A stretch of DNA of 64,000 bases. Source: Pezizomycotina sp. ARF18. Its lineage: Eukaryota; Ascomycota. Below the pieces are notes generated by a model that worked only from the letters and a program-made list of their open reading frames with translations, did no database searches and was not told where the DNA came from. The stretch is from assembly GCA_002224055.1 (NCBI GenBank), contig AZLU01000090.1, forward strand, positions 88,880 through 152,879, in the 5' to 3' direction. Shown here piece after piece: positions 60,018 to 64,000 of the stretch (within the stretch, counting starts at the first letter, position 1; the number at the start of each line of letters is the position of its first letter). A program made the translations under genes and the position numbers.

Positions 60018-60170
60018 AGGTATCCACAGGACGGAAGTATAAGTCTAGTTTTAAGTGTATCCACAGGACAGATATACCAAGGTGTTTTTCAATCCGTATT
60101 CACGGGATGGATGTTGCTAAGTCCTGTTTTATAAGTATCTATTGGATGGATATCACTGATTTTCGAAAGG
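60018..60170. repeat. Degenerate 40-45 bp tandem repeat (4 units)
   Basis: Four imperfect units beginning gtatccacaggac, gtatccacaggac, gtattcacgggat and gtatctattggat, each followed by gga(t/a)(g/a)t-like sequence, spaced about 40-46 bp. Differences are largely transitions (C to T, G to A). Seen directly. Confidence 0.65.
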
Positions 60171-62585
60171 ATTTTATTTAGACGATTTTTCGGCCCGTCT
60201 AGAAGAACCCCTCACGAAATTCACGCTATCGCTTTCCGGAAATATATTCCCCTTCCTATTAGATAAATACCACCTCTCAACCTCGGCTTTCCAATTTGCC
60301 CGACCATAAGACGTAATATCTTATCACTTAGACTGAAACTCATATCGTCAGCAAGCTCATGTTCTTCCTGTGTCTATAATATAAAAGTACTAAAATAATA
60401 CGGATATTATGGCTGCGAGCGTTTCACGATACCCCAAGCAATTTTCTTTAAAGACAGTATGAGCGAACGGAGACCGCAATATTGCCGAAAAGGAGATCGT
60501 CGATATTATGATTCCAGTAAGGAGTAGGCCCGATGGTATCAAACGCAGAACGGAAAAAATCAACGTTTTAATAAAGACAATTACTCAATACCTAGAATGT
60601 TTCAATGTGTTGGTTAAATACTCAAGGCGGAGACCGGCCCTTATCTGATGTTGCGACAAATTATTACATAAACTGTTCGTAGTTTTCCAACTATGGGTCT
60701 ATGAGCAAATTCTGGGTAAAGCACGGAAACTATAGACATGCTTATCCTATTCAGCAGTGAGATATGTGACATAAAAGTCATAGGTAATCTCAGCAGCTTT
60801 CTAATGTAGAATATAGATCCCATTTTCCTCCAGCCATAATTGAGCGAGAAAATTCCTTCCTCCGCAAGCTCCCCAAAAACGCTATAAAATGAGAAAAACG
60901 CCCTAGAGCATCACTTCTAGAGAGCTATCCGGCCTCCGTACAGCTATCCAAACGTACCCGCTACTGGTACGATACATGAAAAGCAGAATCATCTGAACTC
61001 GCTTTTAACAGTTCGCCACTCAGCTAAATATGTCCAAATTCTACGTAACTCCCAAAGTATCTAGGCAAACTCGGTGTATTCAAATGAACCCCGAACACTC
61101 CATGAACATACCGTAGTACAATATCAACGCCCAATGTAGCCTTCCAAAAGTCTGCCAATAGCAATTTATAGAACTGAAACGTATCGTGCGTGAACTATCT
61201 CTAGAAGTATTAAAGATCTGACCATGCGACTAGGGATGGCTATTTTATATGCTACTAGGAGGCACGATACTGCGCGAAATCATAGGCAGAACGACGAATA
61301 ACGGAAATTTTCAAAATCCCGGAAGGCTTTAAGTCAATAAAGTAAAGGCGTATCAGACCTCGTCTTGAATTCATAGGATAATAGCAAGAAGGAGCAATTA
61401 GCAGTTATGCTGAGCTGTTTTATCGATGACGTATAAGGATTGCCGTAATATTTATTCCTATAACTGAAAACTATCACAACGTGGAAAAATCGAAGGATAA
61501 AGAGCTCTCCACTTTTAAGATAAATAACCTTACTGATTAAGACGAACTCCACAAAGATAAAGTGAGAACCCAAAGGCTCTAGTATTACCACTACGATTTC
61601 GAAACCAGGCATTTGAAGACTTTGATAGCACATAAGAAGTGTAGCCCCTAAGCCACATAGTATTTAGTAGAGATAATAACGCTACTAAGTCCTGGAGCAC
61701 ATAATTGACTATATATCCTGTTAAATCAACTAACAAAGTGCCCAGATTTAATAAAGGTCAAACTTACCTATACTAGGTCATATTTACTCTATACATTTAT
61801 CAAAAAACTAACATTTTCAGCTCGTGACATGCCTATCATCAACGTGCCGTCATTCGTAAACCCAAATATTTTGCGTATTAGCTATATAAGGACTACTCGA
61901 ACGCCTAAGCCACCAGTATCTAATTTAAATCTCTGCTCATAGCTGTATTTGCAACAAGAAATCTCAAGCCATACTCATATCTCTACTAAACCCTATTTGA
62001 TTGGTGTGGTGGATCAAGCGATACACAATACAATTATACACGTAGAGACACTATGATAACGTTGAGCACGTCCAGATCGTGAGATCTTTATTGAACGACG
62101 GGAGCTAGCAGCCCCGGATTCGGATCGGTCTATATTTCAGAATGCTAGGCCTAGTACTCATTCCTTTGATAATTTCCGCTCTATTAAAGACGCCCGAATT
62201 AAAATCATAATAATGGGAATTTCAGAATCTTGTGCATCGATCATAGTTATGTGACAGAGGTGGGACACCGGAACCCGAACTCTCTATAGCGCAGACATCA
62301 GTGGGTGATTTTCGTAGCTAATGCTACAGCCACCAGGCGCTTAACCTAGTCAGAATGCAAAAATTCTCCACGATACCCGGAATACATTGTACGGACCATA
62401 AAAGTAATGTGGCACAGAGTTGGGCCGTCAGCGACAGCTCGATAGTGTTCAATTATAGCTATCAAAAATGTTTTGCGAGTACGGCACGCTAAAAGAGCCA
62501 TCCTCCATATGCGTATTCATATTAAGAGATCGTTCGCGGCTATATTATAACTCAGTTAGGCGGGCGAGTGATAAATAGTCAAGAA

Positions 62586-63092
62586 ACTTAAATAAGTTCA
62601 ACCTCAGCCAGGAAGTCGTTAAAAACCTGAAGGACATCATCCTGCCGACGAAGAAAGGTATCCTCCCTTCGGATCTGATCTGGCTGAACCTCAACTGCGA
62701 CCTCGCGTCGCACCTTAACCATAACGACTTTATAGAGCTCGTTAAGCAGATTAGAATTCGGGCCCGAAAGCTATCGGGAACCCGATTATGTGATCAAATA
62801 GTCTCCGGCAGCAAACTATCTCGAGCAGCGAACTCATAACCATCCAGCCATCGTGATAGAAAAGATAACTAACATCGACCGATTATTTTCGCCCGGACGA
62901 GATAACCAGCTTTCAGCCATTTTTCATTTAGTGTACCGAGGCCATGATATCCGCTTCATTGAAAAGGGAGTGTTTGCTAGATATCAGCACCGGGCGGAGG
63001 GACACTTAGGCGAACTCATATCATTTAGAGAGATGTTTATTTGTCTGCATACTTCTGCAACAACCTGGATGGAAGATTTATCTAATGTATAA
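62586..63092 (+). pseudogene. Open patch in AT-rich DNA, possible gene remnant
   Basis: Richer in GC than its surroundings. Plus-strand frames read NLSQEVVKNLKDIILPTKKG with SDLIWLNLNCDLASHLNHND (about 62595-62730), then a frame from 62853 with LFSPGRDNQLSAIFHLVYRG and HRAEGHLGELISFREMF. Protein-like composition, but no family recognised. Could be a decayed transposon or a gene remnant. Confidence 0.3.
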
Positions 63093-64000
63093 AGCGTGAT
63101 AATACCTCGATCATGGATGTCACAAATTCCCTGGAAAAACTCATAATAGGGGGATAAGATTCTTATTATAACTCTATTATCCGCATACATACTTTTTAAG
63201 TTCAGCCTGTGAACTATAAGCGCTATCGGCGGGAGTCGTCCAAGCAAATTCTTCATATTCTGGTAGATATGCGTGCTGACATGATATTTTATTAAAGCAC
63301 TAAAAACTCAAGCAGCTACGACCTTAAACATATTATAGACGAGCTAATAAAGTCTTACTAGATCAATATTTTTACTATAATTATTTAAATTGTTCTAATC
63401 AGAAGAAATAAAGCGGTAAATCGATAAGTTTTTTTCTTTTTCTTAAGAGTTACTTAAGTATATTGCTCGTTATTTATATGAAAATTTATTGATAGATAGA
63501 GTAGGGCGCGACCAACAAGGCACCGTATAAACTTATTAATTAAAACCTGTACTTAATCCGGCGCCCGTTTCAACCAATAACAATGCTACTTTCAATCAGA
63601 TCAAAGATCTATCGCCAAGAATAACATTATCCTACAATACCGCGTTAGATTACCCATAATATTCTTTGAATTCTTCTCACATCACAGAGTTTTGTACGAA
63701 ATAGCCCAGGAAAAGCAGTTACCAATATCTCTCACCGTTAGACCCCAATAATATATGCCGTGCATTATAATGCCGACGGTTATTATATCGACTACCTTAA
63801 GGTCAGAGGATATGAAGAATCTAGGGGATATTGAAGGACCACGTCATATGCCTTGAAGTAGTATCCAAGAATTATAATAATACTGTATTATCTTTATCTT
63901 AGTCTTAAGGCAGAGTGCCAACACATATTTCAACGACAAATATTTTCAGCCTCACACCCCATAAAACATTTACATTATAATCGAGGTCACTAGACACAAG

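Larger units (their letters stand above)
57003..64000. other. AT-rich gene-poor region
   Basis: Seven kb without a recognisable gene. 57.2-57.6 kb has a minus-strand frame rich in Lys from a poly-A/T run. From 58.1 kb onward the sequence is AT-rich with frequent TA dinucleotides, poor frames and few CG-rich patches, typical of RIP-degraded transposon DNA. I found no reverse transcriptase, integrase or transposase motif. It contains the tandem repeat at 60018-60170 and a more open patch at 62586-63092. Confidence 0.5.

Noticed and set aside
59344-61736. Retrotransposon polyprotein remnants
   Set aside because: Frames in this AT-rich zone gave no reverse transcriptase, integrase or protease motif, so no element type is claimed.
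1-64000. tRNA, rRNA or CRISPR features
   Set aside because: No tRNA B-box with a supporting cloverleaf, no rRNA-like sequence and no regularly spaced repeats were found by eye.

Overview
The window is nuclear DNA from a filamentous ascomycete (Pezizomycotina type). The evidence is short GT..AG introns of about 55-110 bp, lanosterol synthase, Rtt109, Lcl2 and fungal mitochondrial ribosomal proteins, quinate-catabolism enzymes, fungal STAND/NLR genes, and long AT-rich gene-poor stretches resembling RIP-decayed DNA. I cannot name the species.

Layout. 0-5 kb: poorly recognisable genes with a local duplication (a single-pass membrane protein with KEN motifs). 6.0-9.9 kb: a tandem array of three minus-strand paralogs that join a copia/TNT-type retropepsin-like beta-barrel, lacking the expected catalytic Asp, to a small helical module. 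A fourth member lies at 43.1-44.5 kb. 10.9-14.1 kb: two quinate/shikimate genes (3-dehydroshikimate dehydratase, shikimate/quinate dehydrogenase-like) with a near-consensus quinate-activator site between them. 14.5-17.6 kb: mitochondrial bL27m, Lcl2 and a coiled-coil protein. 17.6-23.2 kb: AT-rich desert. 23.2-26.9 kb: SEN2 (tRNA splicing endonuclease) and an alpha-methylacyl-CoA racemase-like gene. 28.2-50.2 kb: an accessory, immunity-like block holding a DUF7708-NACHT-ankyrin NLR, a questin-oxidase-like (AflY/DUF4243) gene, a second NACHT protein, the fourth TNT-like member, and a divergent pair of G-alpha-like proteins that carry the N-terminal domain of fungal STAND proteins. 50.5-57.0 kb: ERG7, RTT109 and mitochondrial mL57. 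57-64 kb: AT-rich gene-poor DNA.

Almost every conserved gene, including ERG7, SEN2 and RTT109, needs several small frame corrections (most look like lost single bases) although catalytic motifs and splice sites are preserved. I read this as uncorrected indel errors in the assembly rather than pseudogenes. Gene boundaries below therefore cross several reading frames.

The most novel-looking content is the pair of STAND-N-terminus/G-alpha-like fusions, one with a Leu where the GTPase Gln should be and the other with a broken P-loop, and the retropepsin-derived paralog family.
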